Assembly: GCF_030410135.1 (NCBI RefSeq)
Contig: NZ_JAUGQQ010000003.1
Span: forward strand, 248,001 to 312,000
Direction of reading: 5' to 3'
Origin: Aequorivita aurantiaca
GTDB lineage: Bacteria > Bacteroidota > Bacteroidia > Flavobacteriales > Flavobacteriaceae
DNA length: 64,000 nt
A program made the translations under genes and the position numbers. The first letter of the stretch is position 1. Every line of letters starts with the position of its first letter. The notes under the pieces were generated by a model, which was not told where the DNA came from, made no database searches, and saw nothing but the letters and a program-made list of their open reading frames with translations. This document shows positions 9,239-17,841 of the stretch, piece by piece.

Positions 9239-9433
9239 GGTGCGCTATTTGTCAATAATTCAAAATATAATTTTGTGGAATTTTCGGAATATATTTAGAA
9301 CGCTAAATGTTTCAATTGATTGAAAATAAGAATTATGAAGATAATGAAAGCAACTCGCGGGCATGCAGCGAAAGACATTAGAGTGGAAGAAACGTCAATT
9401 GCAACCTCAAAAGATAGTTAAGTAAATTTCGCA

Positions 9434-9676
9434 GTGAAATTCATAAGAATCTGTAGATTGGTTTTGCAAGAATATTTAAATGACCTACAGATAATTCCTC
9501 TAGATGAACCCTATGCATTTAACGGTCATCAAGGAACTACAATTGGCAGCCATAAAGCGGATTTTTCTATAGTAGGAAAAATAAATTGGAAAGAATTTGG
9601 CCTCCCTTGGAATGCTGCATTGAAAGCCGGCAGAGTAGTAATGGCCAATGAAGTTAGCATCAATGCAGAAGTTTAA
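9434..9676 (+). pseudogene. Truncated YceI remnant (C-terminal half)
   Basis: An 80-codon frame whose last 45 residues match the C-terminal strand pair of YceI (IVGKINWKEFGLPWNAALK then a VSINAEV end). The first two thirds of the barrel and any signal peptide are missing. Just upstream an ATG-led frame at 9335 reads a fragment ending RVEETSIATSKDS before TAA, which may be further debris of the same gene. Only a GTG at the fragment's own start is available. I call it a pseudogene; a functional intact YceI lies 2.7 kb upstream. Confidence 0.6.
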
Positions 9677-9701
9677 TTTAAAAAGGAAAATCGATTAGAA
9701 T

Positions 9702-10637
9702 ATGAAAAAGATAAAAGGCATACATCACATTACTGCTATTGCAGGCGATGCACAGCGCAATTATGATTTTTATACCAAAACACTCGGACTGCGTCTTGTG
9801 AAAAGGACTGTAAACTTTGACGACCCTCAGACCTATCACTTCTACTTTGGGGATGAAGTTGGCAACCCTGGAACCATTCTTACCTTCTTTCCTTGGAAGA
9901 ATGTAAGGCAGGGAAAAAACGGGGCTGGAATGGCCACAGATATTGGTTATTCGGTACCTATAGGAAGTTTGAATTTTTGGAGATCGCATTTTGATAAACT
10001 TCGTATTTCCTACGATCTGGGGGAGCGATTTGAGGAAAAATCACTAAGCTTTCAGGATCCAGATGGCTTACATCTCACTTTAATTGAGTCCAGGGAAAAC
10101 GATAGCCGCGAAGGTCATAAAACCGATGAAATAAACCTGGATGTTGCCCTGAAAGGTTTTCATTCGGTTACGTTAACCTTAAATGATATAAAACCTACAG
10201 CGGCAATCCTCACCGAAATATTCGGTTATAAACAGATCGCCCAGAAAGAAAACTTATATCGATATAAAACCGACGCTGTCGAAAATGCTGCTATTGTAGA
10301 TCTATTGGAAATGCCCAAAGAACAAAGAGGCTTAAATGCAGGAGGCACAAATCACCACGTCGCATTTCGCGTAAAAGATGAAGAGGACTTGATGGCAATG
10401 AGAGAAAAAATTGTAGCCAGGGGTCTTCACATCACTGAGAAAATAAACCGTGACTATTTTTTTTCACTTTACTTCCGTGAGCCTGGAGGCGTTCTTTTTG
10501 AAATTGCCACCGACAATCCGGGATTTGCTACGGATGAAACCGTAGAAAACCTAGGAAGTTCGTTGCAATTACCCGATCGATATAAAGCGATGCGAAACCA
10601 GATTGAAAAAGCACTCCCGGATCTTCAAACCAATTGA
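9702..10637 (+). CDS. Ring-cleaving dioxygenase, VOC family (MhqO-like)
   Basis: 311 residues with two vicinal-oxygen-chelate (glyoxalase) modules. Module 1 starts IKGIHHITAIAGDAQRNYDFYTKTLG; module 2 starts LKGFHSVTLTLNDIKPTAAIL. The metal ligand candidates are H9-H10 in GIHHI, H217-H218 in TNHHVAF and the Glu in GGVLFEIATD. It resembles MhqO/YfiE-type proteins of Bacillota, which are induced by quinones and electrophiles. It overlaps the next gene's leader by a few bases, and the pair mirrors the mhqO-mhqD partnership. Substrate not determinable. Confidence 0.85.
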   Translation: MKKIKGIHHITAIAGDAQRNYDFYTKTLGLRLVKRTVNFDDPQTYHFYFGDEVGNPGTILTFFPWKNVRQGKNGAGMATDIGYSVPIGSLNFWRSHFDKLRISYDLGERFEEKSLSFQDPDGLHLTLIESRENDSREGHKTDEINLDVALKGFHSVTLTLNDIKPTAAILTEIFGYKQIAQKENLYRYKTDAVENAAIVDLLEMPKEQRGLNAGGTNHHVAFRVKDEEDLMAMREKIVARGLHITEKINRDYFFSLYFREPGGVLFEIATDNPGFATDETVENLGSSLQLPDRYKAMRNQIEKALPDLQTN

Positions 10638-10645
10638 TAAATGTT

Positions 10646-11263
10646 ATGCATAGAAAGAATATCATAAGGGCAGGTAAATCTTTACAAGATGCGGAAAAAG
10701 CTTTGATTATGGTTCATGGCCGGGGAGCCGACCCCCATGACATCATCCGTGTTGCTTCCCACTTAAATGTTTCGGAATATGCCTTGCTCGCTCCCGCGGC
10801 AACAAACAACACCTGGTATCCGTACTCGTTTATGGCACCACCTGCGCAAAATGAGCCTTGGCTTTTCTCGGCTCTTGATTTGTTAGAAGAAGTTGTGGCT
10901 GAAATAACAGAACAGGGAATTACTCCTAATAGCATTTTCTTTATGGGTTTCTCACAAGGTGCGTGTCTTACGCTGGAGTTTGTTGCCCGCCATGCCCAAA
11001 AATATGGTGGTGTTGCCGCATTTACCGGAGGCATGATAGGTGACACATTATCTCCCGAAAATTATTCCGGCGATTTTGAAGGGACATCCATCTTTATCAG
11101 CACTGGAGACCCCGATCCACACGTTCCGCTTGAACGTGTAAAGGAAAGTGTTGCCCTGCTGCAAATAATGAATGCCTCAGTGCATATAGAAGTTTATAAA
11201 GGAAGGCCACATACCATTTCCCAAGATGAGATTGATAAGGCGAATAAAATGATCTTTGGATGA
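10646..11263 (+). CDS. Phospholipase/carboxylesterase, alpha/beta hydrolase (MhqD-like)
   Basis: 205 residues from the ATG at 10646, which lies 8 bp after the dioxygenase stop (a TTG at 10634 in frame would overlap it). The alpha/beta-hydrolase catalytic triad is visible: Ser in GFSQGA, Asp in GDPDPHVP, His in GRPHTI. The oxyanion motif MVHGRGADPHD is near the N-terminus. It belongs to the MhqD-like carboxylesterases, predicted to hydrolyse ester products downstream of the VOC dioxygenase. Clearly co-transcribed with it. Confidence 0.88.
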   Translation: MHRKNIIRAGKSLQDAEKALIMVHGRGADPHDIIRVASHLNVSEYALLAPAATNNTWYPYSFMAPPAQNEPWLFSALDLLEEVVAEITEQGITPNSIFFMGFSQGACLTLEFVARHAQKYGGVAAFTGGMIGDTLSPENYSGDFEGTSIFISTGDPDPHVPLERVKESVALLQIMNASVHIEVYKGRPHTISQDEIDKANKMIFG

Positions 11264-11396
11264 TTGTGGGGTTAGATATGAGACGTAAAATTATCGTATC
11301 GTTTTTTAGATTTAATCAATACATCTTGCACAGGGATTTCAATATTTTAAATCGGATTTATTAACATAAAACAATTCTGTGGTCTACTTATCCATT

Positions 11397-11669
11397 ATGA
11401 TTGCTTCAACATCACGATTATTATTGGCAATTTATTCACCGATGAGTTTAATTTATCTCGCCATTGCCCTGTACATACCCGGTATTATCACTGCATTCTT
11501 TTCAAGCAATTCACTCGGTTGAACAGATGGAGCAGTGATAAAATGTCAATGGAAATTTGTTGTTTGGGCCAATTGCATCGTTTTCTTGCTTATGGCATTT
11601 ACAATAAGAGCTGCTAGTGAAACAAACAGAGTTCCCACGCCAACTTTGAAAAAACGTAGTGTAACTTAA
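11397..11669 (+). pseudogene. Small membrane protein ORF interrupted by TGA
   Basis: ATG at 11397 opens a frame that stops at TGA 11520-11522 after 41 codons, then continues open to TAA at 11667-11669 (91 codons in all). Both halves are hydrophobic: LIYLAIALYIPGIITAFF before the stop, and FVVWANCIVFLLMAF after it, ending in a basic tail. This looks like a two-helix membrane protein with a nonsense change, for example a TGG Trp codon. No family recognised. It fills the 490-bp gap between the esterase and the AraC gene, where nothing else is visible. Confidence 0.4.
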
Positions 11670-11756
11670 AGAAATTTATGGCGTCTACTTACAACACCAT
11701 ACTATTAGCAAAAAATAGATTTTAGTAATTCTCAATCGGTTCCTTTGGTGATTCTT

Positions 11757-12623
11757 ATGAAAACTAAACTTTTCAAACCCAGTTCTCCTTTAAGCAATTA
11801 TATAGACAACTATATGCTTGTGGATATTGATTGGAGTAAAACAACGGAGCTGGCTAATGTTTGGAGACTTATTCCTTATGGAAAGGTGGCCATGTTTTTT
11901 CTATATGGTGATACTTGGGAATATAACTTTCAAGGAGCAAATGCACCCATGCAACGCGAGAGGCGGGCTTTTTTGGTGGGTCCACTTGTTCAGCCTATAT
12001 GGCTAAGATTTACCGGTCGCTCCCGCCTCATTAAAATACAGTTTAGATCTTCCGGGGCCCAACGGTTTCTTCCCGTTAATATGGAAGAATTTCGAAACAT
12101 GCCCAGTCTGGATCTGGAAGCGGTTTGGGGCAACGCCACCCATGAACTTTTGGAACAATTGGAAGCATCTCCCTCAGATTCTGAAAGCATAGAAAAATTA
12201 AACAGTTTTTTGGAAAAGCGCCTTTTGCCACGGCAAGAGCATATTGATTATGTGGACTATACCATTGAACAAATGAAAGCCAACAACGGGAACATTTCCA
12301 TAAAAGGCCTAGAGCAGAAATTAGGAATCTGTACTAGGCAACTACAAAGACACTTTCTTTCGAAAATTGGGATATCGCCCAAGGAAATGTCTAAACTCAT
12401 TCGGCTTAACAGTGCTTTTTGTTCATTGGAAACAGATCCGAGCATTTCTCTTACTAACCTATCCTATGAAGCTGGGTATTATGACCAATCCCACTTCTAT
12501 AGGGATTTTAAAAGTCTGTCTGGTGAAAGCCCTAAAAACTTTTTCTCTAATAATTCCGATGAGTTGTTTGTAACTCACGGCGCTAATTTTGTTGAGCAAA
12601 GAATACAAATTACCAGCTCATAA
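11757..12623 (+). CDS. AraC-family regulator with DUF6597-type sensor domain
   Basis: Start at ATG 11757 (an in-frame TTG at 11745 is less likely). 288 residues. The N-terminal part, about 1-150 (PSSPLSNYIDNYMLVDID, FLVGPLVQPIWLRFTGRSRLI), is the DUF6597-like cupin-type domain typical of Bacteroidota AraC proteins. The C-terminal 95 residues are an AraC double helix-turn-helix (LEQKLGICTRQLQRHFLSKIG; LSYEAGYYDQSHFYRDFK). It lies directly upstream of an operator-like element at 12701 and is the leading candidate to bind that element and its twin at 16495. Target control is inferred. Confidence 0.88.
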   Translation: MKTKLFKPSSPLSNYIDNYMLVDIDWSKTTELANVWRLIPYGKVAMFFLYGDTWEYNFQGANAPMQRERRAFLVGPLVQPIWLRFTGRSRLIKIQFRSSGAQRFLPVNMEEFRNMPSLDLEAVWGNATHELLEQLEASPSDSESIEKLNSFLEKRLLPRQEHIDYVDYTIEQMKANNGNISIKGLEQKLGICTRQLQRHFLSKIGISPKEMSKLIRLNSAFCSLETDPSISLTNLSYEAGYYDQSHFYRDFKSLSGESPKNFFSNNSDELFVTHGANFVEQRIQITSS

Positions 12624-12700
12624 TTCCTTCAGTTATTAAATCTTTTTTCTGAACGTTCCGTAAGGGGGGTTAATTCCTTCTTATTAAATAAGAAAGGCAG

Positions 12701-12744
12701 GTCGCTTTTGTACAAGTTTAATTTCCAGACGCTTTTGATATTTG
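12701..12744 (+). promoter_or_regulatory. Operator plus -7 module, copy 1
   Basis: GTCGCTTTTGTACAAG at 12701-12716 contains the palindrome TTGTACAA. Twenty bases after it GATATTTG (12737-12744), one mismatch to TAnnTTTG, is followed by TTCCC. Copy 2 at 16495-16538 has the same arrangement at identical spacing. Probably an activator site for an AraC-type protein; it lies 78 nt after the AraC stop and 165 nt before the barrel gene. Confidence 0.5.
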
Positions 12745-12844
12745 TTCCCTAATTCCTAATAATCCGTAAATCAGAAATTAACTGTATTGCGTATCATCGA
12801 AAACGTAAATCCCTCAATTTCTAATTTACATCCTTAAGTAAAGA

Positions 12845-12877
12845 TTTGTGATCGTCCCACTCATCGATACATATTTG
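12845..12877 (+). promoter_or_regulatory. Possible promoter of barrel/S41 operon
   Basis: TTTG at 12845-12848, a 21-nt spacer, then CATATTTG at 12870-12877 (one mismatch to TAnnTTTG). Its spacing resembles that of the tRNA-Pro promoter, and the expected start is about 25 nt before the ATG at 12910. Confidence 0.4.
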
Positions 12878-12909
12878 TGAAGGATTATTACTGAAACAAA
12901 AATTATCAA

Positions 12910-13728
12910 ATGAAAAATATTATACACGTAGTATTTCTGTTTTTAATCGTTAGCATTTATGCACAGGAAAGCGAAGTAAAAAACACGTTTTCGCTCCATT
13001 GGGGAACAAGCTATCTTGCAAGACAGGATTTAATTTTTTCACCACTATACCATACAGATTTTACGTTGTTGAATGTGGGAATTGAATATACCCGAAACGC
13101 AAAGATGTTTCAAAAAATTAGCTTCCGTTATGGAAATTTCGATCCAATTGTATCATCACCATATGATTATACCGAAGCCGGTGAAACCGAAACTACTACT
13201 CCACATAGCTTCATTTTTATTGATGTGGATTATCAATTGGGAAAAAATATAAAGGAATCTTCCAAAAATTCATTAACCATCGGTGGTCTTTTTGCGATAG
13301 ATGTGCAATCCTTAAATTACGAATATGGTAGAACCAGCAGTTTTGGATACTATTCCACACTTAATTTAGGCGTATTTGGGAAGTATAAATACACAATCAA
13401 TTCAAAAAGTAATTTAAGCACAACGCTTCAACTTCCACTTATTGCTTGGCTAGCTCGTTCGCCTTATTTGGTAAATGATGATGAATTCATAGAAAATACA
13501 AGTTCCCACTCCGGAATTAAAACATTTTTTTCCTTTATAGGCGATGGTGAATTTGCAACTTGGAATAAGTTGCAAACTTTCAATTTTGATTTAAAATATA
13601 CCTATAGCCTCAATGAAAAATGGAGCATTGGCGCTGCGTATTTATTTGAATTTCTTCATTCCAGCGAGCCCAGAAATCTGCTGTCCTATCGCCAAACATT
13701 AAATATTGGTACAAACTTCAACTTCTAA
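12910..13728 (+). CDS. Outer-membrane beta-barrel protein, unknown function
   Basis: 272 residues with an N-terminal signal peptide (MKNIIHVVFLFLIVSIYAQ), then alternating amphipathic strands rich in Tyr/Phe and a C-terminal aromatic residue (GTNFNF), the features of a small outer-membrane barrel. No family name recognised. The gene after it starts 2 bp past the stop, so the two form an operon with the S41 peptidase. Operator module copy 1 and a likely promoter precede it. Confidence 0.65.
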   Translation: MKNIIHVVFLFLIVSIYAQESEVKNTFSLHWGTSYLARQDLIFSPLYHTDFTLLNVGIEYTRNAKMFQKISFRYGNFDPIVSSPYDYTEAGETETTTPHSFIFIDVDYQLGKNIKESSKNSLTIGGLFAIDVQSLNYEYGRTSSFGYYSTLNLGVFGKYKYTINSKSNLSTTLQLPLIAWLARSPYLVNDDEFIENTSSHSGIKTFFSFIGDGEFATWNKLQTFNFDLKYTYSLNEKWSIGAAYLFEFLHSSEPRNLLSYRQTLNIGTNFNF

Positions 13729-13729
13729 T

Positions 13730-14746
13730 ATGAACACAACAAAAAAAATTATAGCAATAGTATTCCTATATCTCGCCACGGTGGGATGCGAAAAAATGTT
13801 TATTGAAGAGCCTTCCAACAATCCGGAAGCAATTTTTGAAAATCTGTGGAATACCTTTAATGAAGAATATGCTGTTTTCGAAGAAAGAAATATCGATTGG
13901 CAGGCTGAATATAATATCTATCGTCCCATGGTAAACACTAACACTACCGATGATGAACTTTTTAATATTTTATCACAAATGTTGGCCAAACTAGATGATG
14001 GGCACGTAAATCTTACTGCTCCCAACAGAGAGATTTTTTATTCAAATAAAATTAAAAATGAACGTATTGATGATAACTTATTCAGCATTCCAATAACAAA
14101 AACATACCTTGAATTTGGTTATAAAGAAGGTGATGAAAACAGTTATCTGTACGGTAAAATTAAGAATGAAAATGTAGCATATATCTATTTTGATTATGTG
14201 GGCGAAAATTTTTTCAAATTAGAAGATTTTCTGAATCAATACCATAATGTTAACGGTTACATCATTGATCTGCGCCACAATCAAGGCGGTGATTTCACCT
14301 ATTGCTTTTCGGAAATGGGCCGATTAACAGACCAACCCCATTATGTGTTCCGCAGCAAAACCAAAAATGGAAAGGGACCGGATGATTTTACGCAATGGCA
14401 CCATTGGACCATAAACCCCGCTGGTGCCTATATTGACAAACCTATTATAGTCCTAATTGACCGCTATACTATTAGTGCTGGTGAACGCGCAGTTATGGCA
14501 TTCAAAACCCTTCCCAATGTGAGGCTAATGGGAGAAATCACCAATGGTGCTCACGGCACAATGATAGGAAGGGAATTGGCCAATGGCTGGTTCTATTCGC
14601 TTGTCACTCAAAAAACGGAAATGTTTGATGGAAATTCATACGAAGGTATTGGCTTAGAGCCTGATATTTACAGTAAAAACATACTCTCCGATGTTACTGC
14701 GGGAATAGACAAAACACTTCAAACGGCCATTGATAGTTTAAAATAA
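13730..14746 (+). CDS. S41-family (tail-specific) peptidase, lipoprotein
   Basis: 338 residues from ATG 13730. The N-terminal lipoprotein signal ends ATVGC. A helical tri-helix segment is followed by the S41 catalytic domain: GYIIDLRHNQGGDF, then IVLIDRYTISAGERAVMAF carrying the catalytic Ser, then the TNGAHGTMIG strand and the GIGLEPDI end. No PDZ domain is evident between them, as in the short Bacteroidota S41 type. It acts in the periplasm or at the cell surface on the C-termini of substrate proteins. Co-transcribed with the upstream barrel gene. Confidence 0.88.
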   Translation: MNTTKKIIAIVFLYLATVGCEKMFIEEPSNNPEAIFENLWNTFNEEYAVFEERNIDWQAEYNIYRPMVNTNTTDDELFNILSQMLAKLDDGHVNLTAPNREIFYSNKIKNERIDDNLFSIPITKTYLEFGYKEGDENSYLYGKIKNENVAYIYFDYVGENFFKLEDFLNQYHNVNGYIIDLRHNQGGDFTYCFSEMGRLTDQPHYVFRSKTKNGKGPDDFTQWHHWTINPAGAYIDKPIIVLIDRYTISAGERAVMAFKTLPNVRLMGEITNGAHGTMIGRELANGWFYSLVTQKTEMFDGNSYEGIGLEPDIYSKNILSDVTAGIDKTLQTAIDSLK

Positions 14747-14779
14747 TTTTATTCGACGTTAAAAAATAGGAAGAAGGTT

Positions 14780-15373
14780 ATGAAAGCCAAGGAAGATTTA
14801 TATGTATCCTTAATCAATACCATCAAAAATACAGTTCCCATCTCAGATAGTGACCTGAACTTGGTCATTGAATTATTTGAACCCAAACAATTAAACAAAA
14901 AGGAATTTCTGCTATTTAAAGGTGATGTCTCCCATCATATGCGATTTGTCTGCGACGGTTGCTTGAGGGTTTATTCCAATAATGAAAAGGGTGAAGAATT
15001 TATAGTTCAATTCGGCATAAAAAATTGGTGGGTAAATGATTTGCATAGTTATTTATCAAATGCGCCCGCACAATATACTATTCAAGCCATAAGGGCATCT
15101 ACAGTTTTACAGATCCATAGAGATAAATTGGAAACGCTTTTTAATAAGGTTCCAATAATGGAACGTTTTTTTAGAATTAAAATACAGAGTGCATACGTAG
15201 CTACTCAAGTTCACACGTTAAAAGCTATAAGTGAGACTTCGGAATCTCGTTACTTAAATTTTTTATCAAAGTATAGGGATATTGAGCAGGCAGTACCACA
15301 ATATATGGTTGCTTCATATTTGGGCATTTCACCGGAACATTTAAGCACCATACGAAAAAAACTTCATCAATAA
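14780..15373 (+). CDS. Crp/Fnr-family regulator
   Basis: 197 residues. The N-terminal cNMP-binding-like beta roll (KKEFLLFKGDVSHHMRFVCDGCLRVY) is typical of Bacteroidota Crp/Fnr relatives, and a C-terminal winged helix-turn-helix ends VPQYMVASYLGISPEHLSTIRKK. There is no Fnr-like N-terminal Cys cluster, so oxygen sensing through Fe-S is unlikely. It is 33 bp after the S41 gene and 75 bp before the unknown exported protein, so it may regulate either neighbour; no matching palindrome was found locally. Confidence 0.88.
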   Translation: MKAKEDLYVSLINTIKNTVPISDSDLNLVIELFEPKQLNKKEFLLFKGDVSHHMRFVCDGCLRVYSNNEKGEEFIVQFGIKNWWVNDLHSYLSNAPAQYTIQAIRASTVLQIHRDKLETLFNKVPIMERFFRIKIQSAYVATQVHTLKAISETSESRYLNFLSKYRDIEQAVPQYMVASYLGISPEHLSTIRKKLHQ

Positions 15374-15448
15374 CGGTTCTTAAGATTTCTTAATTTTTTT
15401 TATCCCAATAAGCTAAACCTTTGTCCAGTAATTTAAAAAAGAACACAA

Positions 15449-16294
15449 ATGGAAATTTCAATTAAGAATTCAGTAAAAGAACAATTAGGCATCCTAAAAA
15501 AAATCAAGGTATTTCAACTCTTTTTTGCTTTTGTATCAATGGCATCGACCTCTTGGTCTCAAAATCAAAATCTTCAGAATATTACACTATCCTTTAGCGA
15601 TGGCAGTGCAGATATTGTAGGGGTGGAAAAAATTAATTCAATTTTGAAAACGATAGGCGTGCACGTTAGTACAGTCACTATACCTGACGAAGCGAAACCA
15701 TTAATTAAAAATTCAAGAAAAAGAGCTTTAACGAATGCCGAAGCGGAGTCGCTAATCTCCCTTTTTTATCTGGACAGAAATGAATTATTGGAGCAAATAG
15801 AAAAAGCCGGAAGGAAACCGGAAGCCATTGGGGGCGGGTTTTTATCTACAAAAGAGGAAGCTATGTCTCCATATCCCAAAGTTTATGATATGAAATCATT
15901 GTCACCCGAAGTAATTTTTTTTCTGCAGAATAAGTTTGGAAAACTACACGTAAATATTTCAGACAACGGAATGGGAATTGACGAAGTGATGACAATAGTA
16001 TCGGGCGGCCCGTGGACCTGGTTTTTTGTATTACCCAATAATAATGTTGCGAAATTAACATTGGAAAATGTAGCTGTCCATAACATTGGATGGCGCATCA
16101 GCTATCCCGGTTTAATTCCTCATGGCGGATTTTTTGATGCTGACTATGGTTTGGTTGTAGCCTTTGCCCACGGTCCGGAAAAATTCGAAATGAAATATGA
16201 GGAGCCTTCCGTTGAATCATATAAATGGATGGGGAAAAATCCGTGGATAGATTTTTCAGGAAAAAACCCAAAGTTGTTAGACAGGATTAACTAG
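15449..16294 (+). CDS. Exported protein of unknown function
   Basis: 281 residues. A hydrophobic stretch at about residues 22-38 (VFQLFFAFVSMASTSWSQ) with a signal-peptidase-like SWSQ end follows an unusually long basic N-terminus. The mature part has no motif I recognise. Conserved-looking patches are RALTNAEAESLISLFYLDR, GGPWTWFFVLPNNN and ISYPGLIPHGGFFDADYG. Its placement straight after the Crp-type gene suggests that regulator as its controller. Function unknown. Confidence 0.7.
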   Translation: MEISIKNSVKEQLGILKKIKVFQLFFAFVSMASTSWSQNQNLQNITLSFSDGSADIVGVEKINSILKTIGVHVSTVTIPDEAKPLIKNSRKRALTNAEAESLISLFYLDRNELLEQIEKAGRKPEAIGGGFLSTKEEAMSPYPKVYDMKSLSPEVIFFLQNKFGKLHVNISDNGMGIDEVMTIVSGGPWTWFFVLPNNNVAKLTLENVAVHNIGWRISYPGLIPHGGFFDADYGLVVAFAHGPEKFEMKYEEPSVESYKWMGKNPWIDFSGKNPKLLDRIN

Positions 16295-16494
16295 TATTTA
16301 TAGTACGCCTTTCAGTGATTTAGAAACCGAAGTTGAAAACACTCGATTTCAGCATAATCGCTAGCCCTTAGTATCTACTTATACACATAAAGAAAACTCA
16401 GATCACATATTTCACATTTTTTACCCACTCCCTTAGTGAGTATGAAATTCTATGTATCAATTTTTGGATAATATAAAGTGGAACATTAAACCAC

Positions 16495-16538
16495 GTCGTT
16501 TTTGTACAAGCGTATTAAGCCATTGGTTGTGACCTTTG
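16495..16538 (+). promoter_or_regulatory. Operator plus -7 module, copy 2
   Basis: GTCGTTTTTGTACAAG at 16495-16510, identical to copy 1 in 15 of 16 positions, with GACCTTTG at 16531-16538 followed by TACCC at the same offset as in copy 1. It lies 72 nt before the T9SS cargo gene. The rest of the 316-bp gap (16295-16494) holds nothing I can recognise. Confidence 0.5.
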
Positions 16539-16610
16539 TACCCTACATAAAATCATTCGGAAAAGTTGAAATACTTTTCAAAAAATCAACACACAAACAA
16601 AAAGAAAATT

Positions 16611-17636
16611 ATGAAAACAAAACAGCTATTATTTTTCTCTGCCGTATTTCCGACATTTGCCGCACTATCACAGCCAATAATTAATTTAAGTGATTTAACA
16701 CCTTCCGTTGGCGACTCATTTACCCTAACTACTGCCGCTTTTATTGAGCCCGGCCAAGGAGGGGCAAATCAAGTTTGGGATTATTCCGAGTTAGAGGATT
16801 TTGATTCCAATAGCATGACATTTCAATCGCCCGAAAATAAACCGGGCAGTGATTTATTTCCTAATGCCACCCACCTTTCCGTGAGTGATGATGGTACTAT
16901 TTTTAAATATAGCTACTACGGAGAATCCCGTTTAGACAGATTGGGAATAGTAATGCCATCAGATGACTTACAGGCAGTGTATGTAAACCCTTTTCTGGAA
17001 CTACAATTTCCATTTACAATGAATGACAGCTTTGTGGATGACTGGATATTTGAAACGAAAATTGGGAGTAATAATGTTACGCAACAGACGGGCACATCAA
17101 CAATCACAGTGGACGGTTACGGAACGCTTTTACTTCCCACCGGAAACTATGCAGATGTATTGCGAGTAAAAAATGCAATCGAATCAGAAATAGTAATAAC
17201 TTTAGATGGTATCGAGATTTTCAGAGGTCCCTGGATCGAAAACTCATATACCTTTTTCAAAGCTGGCATACCAAATCCTTTGCTTTCAATGCGTACTACC
17301 ATCTTCAATGGACAAACAATTCGCACAGGCGACTATCTTTCCAATTTGGTATTGGCAATTTCTGATGTTAATTCTGAATCTGCCAAAATGAATATTTTTC
17401 CCAATCCTGCGAACGATTTTGTAGAAATTGCCTTTCAAACAGATCAATATTCACAGGTAGCCGCAACGCTATTTTCAATGGACGGGCAGCCCGTTCACTA
17501 TTGGGGTGTGCAGAATATTACGTCAGGAAAGAACAAACTACATTTTGATCTTCCAAATGTTTCGGAAGGAATATATCTTCTTAAGTTAAACACTGCAACC
17601 GAAACACTTACAGAAAAAATTGTTATACACCATTAA
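16611..17636 (+). CDS. T9SS-secreted protein with type A sorting domain
   Basis: Start at ATG 16611, giving a proper signal peptide (MKTKQLLFFSAVFPTFAALSQ). 341 residues. The N-terminal about 240 residues form an unknown beta-rich domain. The last 80 residues are a type IX secretion C-terminal sorting domain: MNIFPNPANDFVEIAF, ATLFSMDGQPV, and the GIYLLKLNTATETLTEKIVI end. It should be carried across the outer membrane by T9SS and released or surface-attached. Operator module copy 2 lies just upstream. Confidence 0.88.
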   Translation: MKTKQLLFFSAVFPTFAALSQPIINLSDLTPSVGDSFTLTTAAFIEPGQGGANQVWDYSELEDFDSNSMTFQSPENKPGSDLFPNATHLSVSDDGTIFKYSYYGESRLDRLGIVMPSDDLQAVYVNPFLELQFPFTMNDSFVDDWIFETKIGSNNVTQQTGTSTITVDGYGTLLLPTGNYADVLRVKNAIESEIVITLDGIEIFRGPWIENSYTFFKAGIPNPLLSMRTTIFNGQTIRTGDYLSNLVLAISDVNSESAKMNIFPNPANDFVEIAFQTDQYSQVAATLFSMDGQPVHYWGVQNITSGKNKLHFDLPNVSEGIYLLKLNTATETLTEKIVIHH

Positions 17637-17669
17637 AGTTTGGTTGCCATTTATGGAAGTGTATGCATC

Positions 17670-17713
17670 CAGTATGGATACAGTATGGATACAGTATGGA
17701 TACAGTATGATTA
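17670..17713. repeat. 11-bp tandem repeat
   Basis: Three perfect copies of CAGTATGGATA (17670, 17681, 17692) and a fourth degenerate copy, CAGTATGATTA (17703). It lies 33 bp after the T9SS gene in a non-coding gap. The unit is not a multiple of three, and no protein reads through it. Confidence 0.95.
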
Positions 17714-17841
17714 GTACATTAAAAATACATTAGAAAGTCAAATGAAAATATGCATAATCCCAAAGGATGTTTAATGCATTTGAAAAAGAAATATGCGCTT
17801 CGGAAAACTCCACTTTAGGCAAATTCAAAAATATTTTAATT

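Noticed and set aside
5641-11522. Stop-codon recoding of UGA to explain two in-frame TGA codons
   Set aside because: Other genes in the window end at TGA (katA at 5505-5507; the VOC dioxygenase at 10635-10637 with the esterase start right after), so UGA is a working stop here. Nearby independent lesions of other kinds (frameshift, truncation) fit gene decay better.
12661-12700. Possible mobile-element end near TTATTAAATAAGAAAGG
   Set aside because: No inverted-repeat partner, target duplication or transposase was found around it.
17670-17713. CRISPR-like direct repeats
   Set aside because: The unit is only 11 bp, directly adjoining with no spacers, and no cas gene is present.
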